Source: Lysinibacillus sp. ZYM-1
GTDB lineage: Bacteria; Bacillota; Bacilli; Bacillales_A; Planococcaceae
Direction of reading: 5' to 3'
Length of the DNA stretch: 64,000 nt
Assembly: GCF_001308875.1 (NCBI RefSeq)
Contig: NZ_KQ465122.1
Coordinates: forward strand, 1 to 64,000
This document shows positions 26,587 through 33,698 of this stretch, piece by piece. The translations under genes and the position numbers were made by a program. How positions within the stretch are numbered: position 1 is the first letter of the stretch; every line of letters starts with the position of its first letter. The notes below the pieces were generated by a model. It had not been told where the DNA came from, did no database searches, and was given only the letters and a program-made list of their open reading frames with translations.

Positions 26587-26682
26587 ATACTTGTTTGAAG
26601 TTTTAAAATTAAATAACTCTATTTTCACGTTAAAAGCTGACTTTATAAGCCATCTTTGTACACCTGTTACTTAAGAATTTTA

Positions 26683-27600
26683 TTATTTTTGCTGTAGTAG
26701 TTGATCGACAAGTAGTTGAGATTTTAAACCTTCTAATCCATCAACAAGAGGTTGCTCATCATGTTGAATACAATAAATGAAATGCTGTACAGCATCTTCA
26801 AAGCCTCGTTGTTTTAAAGTTGATTCCCATGAAGAAGAAACAGTTGTAGATATTGCATTTCCTTCTTCGATTTCTGTTGTATTCATGTTTTTTACACGGA
26901 TAACAGCTCCGTCTGTTACCAATTCTATTTGTTCTAAATTCGTTCCTGCTTTTCTATGCATAGCTGTGGTGAAAGAGATATTTTGAGAGGATTCATACGT
27001 ATGCTGGGCATATAAAAGTTGATTTTCACCATTCGTATGAACATTCCTATATTGGACACTAAGATCTCCATCACTTAACCAACGAACTGTATCGACTAAG
27101 TGAAGATAATCATCTAACATTGTGAACTCATAAGAATATGGACCCACACTATCCATTCTGTGTTTTTCTACACGTGCCCAAGCTATTTTATTCGCTTTTT
27201 CCTTTGCTTTCACATACATTGGAGCAAAACGACGATTAAATCCAACCATAAGCTTTCGTCCTAATTTTTCACTTAATTCGACTAATTTTTCTGCTTCTGG
27301 AATAGATGCTGCCAATGGTTTATCGACATATACATCTATCCCTTTGTTAAGCAGTTCCGAAACCACTTCATAATGTGATTCAGTAGAGCTGTGTACAAAC
27401 ATGGCATCGCACTCTTGAGCCAATGCTGGTAAGCTATGAAAATCTTTTATACGGTATTGATTGCAGATTGCCTTTCTCTTCTCTCTACTGGGTGAAAATG
27501 CACCCGCAAAGGTCCAATCTGTTTCTTTTGAAAGAATAGGTAAATATGCTTTCTGAGCGATACCACCCAGTCCTACCATTCCGATTCTAGGCTTTATCAA
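26683..27600 (-). CDS. Gfo/Idh/MocA family oxidoreductase
   Basis: About 305 residues. The Rossmann fold opens with RIGMVGLGGIAQKAYLP, and the conserved VDKPLA (Lys near 95) that lines the active site is present. The C-terminal domain has the family's beta-sheet character (MLDDYLHLVDTVRWL). The ATG at 27609 lies only 2 bases from AAAGG, so TTG 27600, with better spacing, is the likelier start; both are in frame. It would oxidise or reduce a sugar or cyclitol with NAD(P). There is no operon partner. Confidence 0.85.
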   Translation of the reverse strand: MIKPRIGMVGLGGIAQKAYLPILSKETDWTFAGAFSPSREKRKAICNQYRIKDFHSLPALAQECDAMFVHSSTESHYEVVSELLNKGIDVYVDKPLAASIPEAEKLVELSEKLGRKLMVGFNRRFAPMYVKAKEKANKIAWARVEKHRMDSVGPYSYEFTMLDDYLHLVDTVRWLSDGDLSVQYRNVHTNGENQLLYAQHTYESSQNISFTTAMHRKAGTNLEQIELVTDGAVIRVKNMNTTEIEEGNAISTTVSSSWESTLKQRGFEDAVQHFIYCIQHDEQPLVDGLEGLKSQLLVDQLLQQK

Positions 27601-27822
27601 ATTGATCATCCTTTATCATTTATAGATTTGATACTATAGCAATTTTATAACTAACTTTTACTATACAATAATTAAGAGACAAATAGTCTTAAACCTTAAA
27701 CCGTCTTGTAGCATTATTGTTTGTCTTAATTATAGGAAATATTGCTATGCTTGATACAGTTTTAGGAGATGTTCACTTGGATGTTACATGTTGTGCAAAT
27801 CATATAGATTAAAGAGATTGAA

Positions 27823-27975
27823 ATGGCCGATAAATGTTGTAGTTCAACTAGTCATGATGATAAAGATGAACAGGGAAGTAAGAGCTGCTGCGTTTCAGAT
27901 CATAATGATAAAGTTGAGCAGACAAGTAAGAGTTGTTGTTCTTCAACGACAACTTCAAAAACTACTAATAACTAA
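27823..27975 (+). CDS. Small repeat protein with three Cys-Cys pairs
   Basis: 50 residues starting at ATG 27823 behind a modest AAGAGAT site. The protein is built from an acidic repeat: CCSSTSHDDKDEQGSKS, then CCVSDHNDKVEQTSKS, then CCSS and a Thr/Ser/Asn tail. Three vicinal cysteine pairs in a hydrophilic chain are well suited to bind As(III) or soft metals. It lies 1.2 kb upstream of arsR in an arsenic resistance region, and the flavoprotein gene of that region also carries Cys-Cys at each end. Role as an arsenic chelator or chaperone is inference. Not a recognised family. Confidence 0.5.
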   Translation: MADKCCSSTSHDDKDEQGSKSCCVSDHNDKVEQTSKSCCSSTTTSKTTNN

Positions 27976-28287
27976 CAGCACATGTTTGTAGTGGGGGATC
28001 TATTAGTCAAGTAGAAAACTACCTGATGCAGTGTAATGTTACTAAACAATCTGAGAATAGAAATTATAAAAGGGTCACTGAATTAAGGTGACCCTGAATG
28101 AGGGAGGATGTGACGGTCAACCAACGCCACAACCAAATAAGTGCGTGCTATACACTCAATATAAATTTGTGCAAGTAGAGGTTACTTATACATAAAAAAA
28201 TGCAGCGTCGTCACACGCTACAGTAATCTAACGAACATTATTAGGAAGAATAATCCAAAAGATATTGTTCAGAAAGGACGAAAAATT
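27976..28287. other. Intergenic region with a hairpin
   Basis: AGGGTCAC (28071-28078) pairs with GTGACCCT (28088-28095) with no T-run after it. No gene is seen. A good AGAAAGGACG site precedes the truncated frame at 28288. Confidence 0.4.
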
Positions 28288-28340
28288 ATGGCTAATAAAT
28301 GTGATGTTTGTAATAAAGAGTTTAATTTAATAAGGATTAG
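28288..28340 (+). pseudogene. Truncated N-terminus of a small zinc-ribbon protein
   Basis: A normal ribosome site and ATG are followed by MANKCDVCNKEFNLI, the start of a DUF4428-like or similar small CxxC protein. The reading frame then runs antisense into the end of the yqhV gene. The body of the gene was lost at that junction. Confidence 0.4.
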
Positions 28341-28355
28341 AATAGAATGTCCATA

Positions 28356-28631
28356 TTACTTAACATGTGAGCTAATAATAATAAGTGTTATTCCCGTAAA
28401 TAGGCAAATGATTCTCGTCACAGGAATTTTATCAGCTAGTCCAAATAATGCAATTGCTGTCGTTACGATTAAAACTGTTGGACCAACTAATGCAAGCATT
28501 GTATTAATATAGAATGCTTTTTCTAAATTATTCAACTTTAGCATCAACAATCCAGCACTTACTTCAATACTTCCTGACAATACACGTAAAATAACCATAG
28601 CAAGAACAGATTTTTCAATAATTGTCATCAT
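28356..28631 (-). CDS. yqhV: YqhV family protein (DUF2619)
   Basis: 91 residues with three hydrophobic helices. The pattern VILRVLSGSIEVSAGLLMLK, LEKAFYINTMLALVGP, ADKIPVTRI matches B. subtilis YqhV. In B. subtilis yqhV lies beside the spoIIIA operon; here it is isolated next to an arsenic island, so this is either a second copy or a moved gene. Function unknown. Confidence 0.72.
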   Translation of the reverse strand: MMTIIEKSVLAMVILRVLSGSIEVSAGLLMLKLNNLEKAFYINTMLALVGPTVLIVTTAIALFGLADKIPVTRIICLFTGITLIIISSHVK

Positions 28632-29061
28632 CCTATCTTTAAAGAAAATTTCTGCTTATCATTATAATTCCATCATTAGGATAATAATAGACTTCTGTTT
28701 TTAATGAAATATTAAAATCAATATATGTATGATTCGTATCAACTATTCTTGTTATAGTATGTTTTATAGTGTTAATTAATAAGAAATTTTCTAGTTAAAA
28801 GTTCAAAGAATTTATTAATAGAATCAGTTCTATAAATTCATTTAGTATAAGTTCATATTATAAAATCCTAAAGATTTATGGGAAAGATAGTACTTTTAAA
28901 AATACAGGCTTTACAAATATCTCAATTGAACAGATGATTCAAAAGAATAAATCCATGAATGGGAACCTAATTATAATTTAGAAAATTAAATTGAAACTAT
29001 GGAGCTGTGCTTTTGTTGAAGTTTTATGCATCACAAAAATTTTTAATACCTAAAAAAATTA
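28632..29061. other. Intergenic region upstream of the ars promoter
   Basis: AT-rich and without a supported gene. Short coding-like scraps on the plus strand (for example around 28880-28980) contain stops. They may be remnants of a regulator gene but are too short to assign. Confidence 0.35.
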
Positions 29062-29090
29062 TTGCAATTTACGTTTAGAGCGCATAATAT
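29062..29090 (+). promoter_or_regulatory. Promoter candidate of the arsR operon
   Basis: TTGCAA (29062-29067) and TAATAT (29085-29090) are 17 bases apart. The operator at 29154-29175 lies downstream, so either repression works as a roadblock or a second promoter nearer the gene is used. Confidence 0.5.
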
Positions 29091-29153
29091 AAGTATATAG
29101 TTATATATTAATTTATTCACCTGTAATTGGATGGGTGCTTTTATTTAAAATCA

Positions 29154-29175
29154 TATATAAGCAAATGATTATATA
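29154..29175. promoter_or_regulatory. ArsR operator, copy 1 (before arsR)
   Basis: TATATAAG-CAAATG-ATTATATA is an inverted repeat with one mismatch. It ends directly before the arsR ribosome site. A perfect version stands before the flavoprotein gene at 31326-31347, with the centre AAATG conserved. Confidence 0.7.
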
Positions 29176-29189
29176 AGGAGTGCAGATAA

Positions 29190-29516
29190 ATGGAAAACAC
29201 ACTAATTGAAAAACAATTAAAAGCAGCAGCAGATTTAAATCGGATTAAATTACTTGCGTGCATGAAAAATGGGGAGGTATGTGTATGTGATTTTGTGGAT
29301 GTGCTAGGAATATCACAACCAGCTGTTAGTCAACATTTACGAAAATTAAAGGAGGCAGGCATTATTACGGAACGAAAAGTAGGGACTTGGAAACATTACC
29401 GTTTAGTAGAGGATCAAACGCCATTGATGAAGGGCATCTTAGAACAAATTCAGCCTTTAAACGGGTGCAACTGCAGTACAGATTGTTACCATGGAGGGGG
29501 AAATGATAATGAGTAA
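29190..29516 (+). CDS. arsR: ArsR family arsenic-responsive repressor
   Basis: 108 residues of winged-helix fold. The As(III)-sensing pair is Cys31/Cys33 in GEVCVCDF, at the start of the DNA-binding helix region, and the recognition helix is [14 protein letters not shown] Cys-rich C-terminus (CNCSTDC) could add a third ligand. Good AAGGAG site. It overlaps acr3 by 8 bases. It is predicted to repress its own operon and the flavoprotein gene through the two matching operators. Confidence 0.94.
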   Translation: MENTLIEKQLKAAADLNRIKLLACMKNGEVCVCDFVDVLGISQPAVSQHLRKLKEAGIITERKVGTWKHYRLVEDQTPLMKGILEQIQPLNGCNCSTDCYHGGGNDNE

Positions 29517-30564
29517 CGAGTCTTTAACCAAACAGCTATCTTTTCTAGATCGTTATCTTACCCTTTGGATATTTGTTGCGATGGGAATAGGTGTTTTATT
29601 AAGTGTGACAATGCCCAATATTGGAGAAGCATTAGAGGCCATGTCTATTGGCACAACATCCATACCGATTGCTATAGGGTTAATTGTTATGATGTACCCA
29701 CCTTTAGCGAAAGTAAAGTATGAAGAAATGTGGCGCGTGTTTAAGGATTGGAAAGTGCTTTTACTATCACTTTTTCAAAACTGGTTACTCGGACCATTCT
29801 TAATGTTTTTTTTAGCCATCATCTTTCTGCACGATTATCCAGAATATATGGCTGGATTGATTATGATTGGTTTAGCTCGCTGTATTGCGATGGTTATTGT
29901 GTGGAATGATTTAGCACGTGGAGACCGTGAATATGTAGCTGGTTTAGTTGCCTTTAACTCCATTTTTCAAATTGTGACGTATTCAATTTTTGCTTACTTT
30001 TTCTTAAATGTATTACCTGGTTGGTTTGGTTTAGAGAACTTCAATGTATCCATTTCCATGTGGGAGATTACAAAAAGTGTACTTATTTACTTAGGTATAC
30101 CATTTGCTGCAGGGTTCCTCACACGATGGATAGGGATTAAAACAAAAGGAAAACAGTGGTATGAGGAAAAGTTCTTGCCAAAGATTTCACCACTTACTTT
30201 AATTGCACTGTTATTTACGATTGTGATGATGTTTGCTTTAAAAGGTGAGCAATTAGTTGAACTACCACTTGATGTAGTACGAATTGCGATCCCATTATTT
30301 ATTTACTTTGTGGTGATGTTTGTTGTTTCATTCTTCTCTTCTCGTAAAGCAGGTGCATCTTATCCTGTCACAGCAGCTCTTTCTTTTACAGCTGCAAGTA
30401 ACAACTTTGAGTTAGCAATTGCTGTGGCAGTTGGCGTGTTTGGCCTTCATAGTAGTGTGGCATTCGCCGCTGTTATTGGTCCACTTGTAGAAGTACCTGT
30501 ACTCATAGGACTTGTATGGGTTGCCTTACGTTGGCAGAAAAAATACTTTAAAACTATTAAATAG
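29509..30564 (+). CDS. acr3: Acr3-type arsenite efflux permease
   Basis: 351 residues with ten membrane helices, of the Acr3/BASS superfamily. Diagnostic blocks are [19 protein letters not shown], with the conserved Cys in helix 4, and [18 protein letters not shown] with the Asn-Asn-Phe-Glu motif. It expels As(OH)3 using the membrane potential. Of three in-frame ATGs (29491, 29503, 29509) the last has the best distance from GGAGGGGG. Second gene of the ars operon. Confidence 0.95.
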   Translation: MSNESLTKQLSFLDRYLTLWIFVAMGIGVLLSVTMPNIGEALEAMSIGTTSIPIAIGLIVMMYPPLAKVKYEEMWRVFKDWKVLLLSLFQNWLLGPFLMFFLAIIFLHDYPEYMAGLIMIGLARCIAMVIVWNDLARGDREYVAGLVAFNSIFQIVTYSIFAYFFLNVLPGWFGLENFNVSISMWEITKSVLIYLGIPFAAGFLTRWIGIKTKGKQWYEEKFLPKISPLTLIALLFTIVMMFALKGEQLVELPLDVVRIAIPLFIYFVVMFVVSFFSSRKAGASYPVTAALSFTAASNNFELAIAVAVGVFGLHSSVAFAAVIGPLVEVPVLIGLVWVALRWQKKYFKTIK

Positions 30565-30575
30565 GGAGCAATATT

Positions 30576-30992
30576 ATGACAAATACACTTTATTTTTTGT
30601 GTACAGGGAACTCATGCCGTAGTCAAATGGCTGAAGGATGGGCAAAGAAATTACTACCTACCAATTGGACAGTTAAAAGTGCTGGTATTGAAGCACATGG
30701 CGTAAATCCGAATGCTATTAAAGCTATGGCGGAGGTAGGGGTTGATATTTCAAATCATACATCCGATTTAATTGATATGGAGACATTAAACAACGCCACG
30801 TTAGTTGTCACGTTATGTGGGGATGCAGCTGATAAATGCCCAATGACACCTCCTCACGTTCGTCGTGAGCATTGGGGATTTGAAGATCCAGCGAAAGCAA
30901 CAGGTACAGATGAAGAAAAATGGACTGTATTCCAAAATATACGTGATGCAATTGGCAAACGAATTGAACATTTTGTAGCTGAGGAGCTGTAA
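30576..30992 (+). CDS. arsC: Thioredoxin-coupled arsenate reductase
   Basis: 138 residues of the low-molecular-weight phosphatase fold. The P-loop is CTGNSCR (Cys9 nucleophile, Arg15), with redox cysteines Cys81 and Cys88 ([10 protein letters not shown]). It matches the B. subtilis/S. aureus pI258 class that uses thioredoxin. It converts As(V) to As(III) for export by Acr3. The gene starts 11 bases after acr3. Confidence 0.96.
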   Translation: MTNTLYFLCTGNSCRSQMAEGWAKKLLPTNWTVKSAGIEAHGVNPNAIKAMAEVGVDISNHTSDLIDMETLNNATLVVTLCGDAADKCPMTPPHVRREHWGFEDPAKATGTDEEKWTVFQNIRDAIGKRIEHFVAEEL

Positions 30993-31040
30993 TCCTGTCT
31001 GTATTAGCAATTACTCAACCTATTGAATGGAGGATTAAAA

Positions 31041-31265
31041 ATGACAGTAAATCATGCTAGCGTATTAACTAAAGATTACTTTATCTCCTATATAAAGTTA
31101 ATAATGAATAGTAGAGATTACTCATTGATACAGGCTAAAGAGTTTGCTTTCGATTTCTTTTTTAAAGGAGATATGGATCGTTACGGCACTTCTACATGGT
31201 TGCAATTTGAAAAGGCGATAAAAGAAATCGATAAAACAATGTGTGAAATTGAAGTGTGTTCATAA
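31041..31265 (+). CDS. Unrecognised 74-residue protein of the ars operon
   Basis: 74 residues from ATG 31041 behind GGAGG. Soluble, helical and aromatic-rich (DYFISYIKLIMNSRDYSL, then AFDFFFKGDMDRYG). It has a single C-terminal Cys-x5-Cys (MCEIEVCS) that could touch arsenic. It follows arsC by 48 bases and precedes a hairpin, so it is likely the last gene of the arsR transcript. No family recognised. Confidence 0.6.
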   Translation: MTVNHASVLTKDYFISYIKLIMNSRDYSLIQAKEFAFDFFFKGDMDRYGTSTWLQFEKAIKEIDKTMCEIEVCS

Positions 31266-31287
31266 CTATCACAAAAGCTTAAATAAA

Positions 31288-31314
31288 TTACGTCTAGCTT
31301 ACTGCTAGACGTAA
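31288..31314. terminator. Hairpin at end of the arsR transcript
   Basis: TTACGTCTAGC (31288-31298) and GCTAGACGTAA (31304-31314) form a perfect 11-bp stem with a 5-base loop. There is no T-run on the plus strand (it is followed by A's), so it may be an attenuator or a transcript-end stabiliser rather than a classical terminator. Confidence 0.5.
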
Positions 31315-31325
31315 AAAATATATTT

Positions 31326-31347
31326 TATATAAGGAAATGCTTATATA
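31326..31347. promoter_or_regulatory. ArsR operator, copy 2 (before the flavoprotein gene)
   Basis: TATATAAG-GAAATG-CTTATATA is a perfect 8-bp inverted repeat 24 bases before the ATG. It matches the site before arsR (29154-29175) in both arms and most of the spacer. It implies that the flavoprotein has its own ArsR-controlled promoter. Confidence 0.72.
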
Positions 31348-31371
31348 AAGAAAAAAGAGGAGAAGTTAACG

Positions 31372-32727
31372 ATGAAAACACTAAAAGTAATCAACCAAAA
31401 TGGATCTTGTTGTACTACTACTAAGGATTTTGATGTACAGGAGAGTGTTAATAACTCCAATAAGAATTTACCGATTGTCATAATTGGTGCAGGTCCCATT
31501 GGCTTAGCCACAGCTGCTCATTTAGTGGAACAAAATCAAGCATTTATTTTACTAGAGGCTGGGCGTGAAATAGCACACAATATTCGTACCTGGGGGCATG
31601 TTACATTATTTTCACCATGGCGATATAACATTAATAAAGCTGCTAAAGCTTTATTAAATGCCTCCGGTTGGGAAGAGCCTAATTTAGATACGTTACCGAC
31701 AGGACATGAATTAATTGATCTATATTTAAAACCTTTATCTGAGCTAGTACAAATAAAGCCAAACATTCAATTGAACGCAAAAGTAGTTGGGATTTCACGA
31801 CAATTGAATGATAAGATGAAGACAAAAAATCGAGTAGAGCAGCCCTTTATTATTTATATAGAACAAGAGAATGACATCCGTATGATTGAGGCTCGAGCAG
31901 TTATTGATGCTACGGGTACATGGGGGAATCCAAACCCAGCAAATTCTACAGGTGTATGGCTGCAAAATGAAAAAACATTAGCAAATCACATTGAGTATGG
32001 TATCCCAGACATAAATACGAATGCGAAGCGATATGCCAATAAGAAGATTGCAGTTATTGGTGGTGGCCATTCGGCTATCAATACATTATTGGCACTTGCG
32101 GAATTACAAGAAGAGAATCCTGCAACAAAACTAGTGTGGATTATGCGTAAAAAGTCTGTAGAAGAAGCCTATGGTGGCGAAGAGAAAGATGCATTGGCAG
32201 CACGTGGCGCACTCGGTGTTCGCATTCACGAGTTAGTAGATACAGGTAAGGTTGAAGTAATAACTCCTTTCTATATCTCACAGGTGAAGAAAGATGAGAA
32301 CATCCATATTGTTGGTACTATAAACAGAGAACAAAAAGTATTAACAGGATTTGAAGAGCTTATTGTCAATGCAGGAAATAGACCAGACTTTTCAATTAAC
32401 AGTGAATTATGCCTTTTCATCGATTCAACAACTGAAAGTGTGCAAGCATTAGCGCCATTAATTGATCCAAATGAGCATAGTTGTGGCACAGTAAGAGCGC
32501 ATGGAGAAGAAATTCTACGCCAACCTGAAAAGGACTTCTATATAGTCGGAGCTAAAAGTTATGGACGCGCACCAACGTTTCTAATGGCAACAGGCTACGA
32601 ACAAGTTCGTTCAATAACAGCTTATTTATCAGATGATGAAGAAGCTTCAAAACGTGTAGAATTGGAGTTACCTGAAACGGGTGTATGTGGTATAAATCTT
32701 GCCGATCCATCAAATTCATGTTGTTAA
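31372..32727 (+). CDS. Arsenic-operon FAD/NAD(P)-binding oxidoreductase
   Basis: 451 residues. The first dinucleotide fold is IIGAGPIGLATAAHL (from about 37), and the second is IAVIGGGHSAINTLLAL in the middle, a layout like flavin monooxygenases and CzcO-type proteins. Unusual are vicinal cysteines near both ends: NGSCCTTTK (Cys13-Cys14) and SNSCC as the last residues (Cys450-Cys451). Such pairs bind As(III) well. Strong AGAGGAG site, own operator upstream, terminator downstream. ArsO-like monooxygenases are known from ars clusters, but the reaction here is not established. Confidence 0.82.
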   Translation: MKTLKVINQNGSCCTTTKDFDVQESVNNSNKNLPIVIIGAGPIGLATAAHLVEQNQAFILLEAGREIAHNIRTWGHVTLFSPWRYNINKAAKALLNASGWEEPNLDTLPTGHELIDLYLKPLSELVQIKPNIQLNAKVVGISRQLNDKMKTKNRVEQPFIIYIEQENDIRMIEARAVIDATGTWGNPNPANSTGVWLQNEKTLANHIEYGIPDINTNAKRYANKKIAVIGGGHSAINTLLALAELQEENPATKLVWIMRKKSVEEAYGGEEKDALAARGALGVRIHELVDTGKVEVITPFYISQVKKDENIHIVGTINREQKVLTGFEELIVNAGNRPDFSINSELCLFIDSTTESVQALAPLIDPNEHSCGTVRAHGEEILRQPEKDFYIVGAKSYGRAPTFLMATGYEQVRSITAYLSDDEEASKRVELELPETGVCGINLADPSNSCC

Positions 32728-32733
32728 AAATTT

Positions 32734-32762
32734 GACTGTTAGCGAAAGCTAGCAGTCCTTTT
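32734..32762 (+). terminator. Terminator of the flavoprotein gene
   Basis: GACTGTTAGC (32734-32743) pairs with GCTAGCAGTC (32748-32757) around GAAA and is followed by CTTTT. Confidence 0.75.
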
Positions 32763-32784
32763 AAAATAATAAGGGGAAAATGGC

Positions 32785-32955
32785 ATGGACACACTTATAA
32801 TTCGCGGAATGGAAAAGAAGGATTTAAAAGAGGTATTAAAGATTTATAAAGAAGGAATCGAAACAGGGATGGCAACCTTTGAAACAATTGTAAGAATTAT
32901 TGACTTATGTACAAAGACAATTAGTTTTGGACTTCTTGTATTTAGAGACAAATAG
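32785..32955 (+). pseudogene. Truncated ArsN-like GNAT acetyltransferase
   Basis: 56 codons from ATG 32785, behind AAGGGG. The N-terminus (IRGMEKKDLKEVLKIYKEG then IETGMATFET) matches the phosphinothricin/arsinothricin N-acetyltransferase group (PAT/ArsN1), which is about 160-180 residues long. After TFET the sequence stops resembling the family and ends at TAG, so an internal deletion or frame change has removed the acetyl-CoA site. Its place at the end of an ars cluster fits a lost arsinothricin-resistance gene. Confidence 0.65.
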
Positions 32956-33020
32956 TTGCAGTAAAATCAATTAAAGTATAGCTTTTTTGATCAATTTTTT
33001 TATTAAACTAACAAAAATAC

Positions 33021-33053
33021 TTGCAACACCTATTGTAGTACTGTATAGTACTA
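33021..33053 (+). promoter_or_regulatory. Promoter and operator of the second tetR gene
   Basis: TTGCAA (33021-33026) and TATAGT (33044-33049) are 17 bases apart. The inverted repeat TAGTACT-GTAT-AGTACTA (33036-33053) covers the -10 box. The same operator precedes the SDR-hydrolase gene at 33666-33685. Confidence 0.75.
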
Positions 33054-33074
33054 ATTATGACAAGGGTAAAATTA

Positions 33075-33641
33075 ATGAATCAAAAACGTGTGATTGAAGT
33101 AGCTGCAACATTATTTTTAGAAAAAGGGTTTGCTTATACAAGCATGGATGAATTAGTTCGTGTAAGCAAAGTTTCAAAGTCTAATGTGTATTATCACTTC
33201 TCTAATAAGGAAGAATTGTTGGAAGGGGTCGTTGATTATTGGATTGAAATGTATCAATCTGCAATTGATGGCTTACTATCTCAAAACCAATTATTAGTTG
33301 AAGATCGTATCCAACTGTTTTTAAAGCAATTATCACAAGAAGTTCAGACGAGAGAATATAAGGGGAGCTGTCCATTTATTACGCTTTATATTCAAAGCCC
33401 TACAAATGCCACAAAAGTAAAAGAAAAAATAGGTCTTTTTTTTGCAGGATTACAAACGAAAGTTTCTCTATTACTTAAACAAGGGGTAGAGAATGGTGAA
33501 TTTAGAAAGACAATTAATATTGACGAGGTTGCATCTCTTTTTATTACAAATCTTGAAGGAGCGCTATTTATTTCAGAAACACTGAAGGATGCAACTGTAA
33601 TCATGAAAACAGCAGATCATTTTTTTAACTTGCTTCGATAA
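33075..33641 (+). CDS. TetR family transcriptional regulator
   Basis: 188 residues. The N-terminal helix-turn-helix is TSMDELVRVSKVSKSNVYYH (about 22-41), with an all-helical ligand domain that reads like the AcrR/TetR_C group. ATG 33075 lies 8 bases after AAGGG, whereas ATG 33057 is inside the operator region. It likely represses itself and the following gene through the shared TAGTACT-N4-AGTACTA site. Ligand unknown. Confidence 0.9.
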   Translation: MNQKRVIEVAATLFLEKGFAYTSMDELVRVSKVSKSNVYYHFSNKEELLEGVVDYWIEMYQSAIDGLLSQNQLLVEDRIQLFLKQLSQEVQTREYKGSCPFITLYIQSPTNATKVKEKIGLFFAGLQTKVSLLLKQGVENGEFRKTINIDEVASLFITNLEGALFISETLKDATVIMKTADHFFNLLR

Positions 33642-33665
33642 AAGAAGCATTTTTTTTACATCAAA

Positions 33666-33685
33666 TTAGTACTGTGTAGTACTAA
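33666..33685. promoter_or_regulatory. TetR operator before the SDR-hydrolase gene
   Basis: TTAGTACT-GTGT-AGTACTAA is a perfect 8-bp inverted repeat immediately before the ribosome site AAAGGAGG. It is the same sequence, arm for arm, as the operator at 33036-33053. Confidence 0.78.
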
Positions 33686-33698
33686 AAGGAGGATTTAT

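Noticed and set aside
27788-27991. 67-codon frame over the Cys-Cys peptide
   Set aside because: Different frame with poor ribosome site and basic, low-complexity product; the 27823 frame has the repeat structure of a real protein.
28288-28512. 74-codon frame as a full gene
   Set aside because: After about 15 codons it is antisense to yqhV; only the start is genuine.
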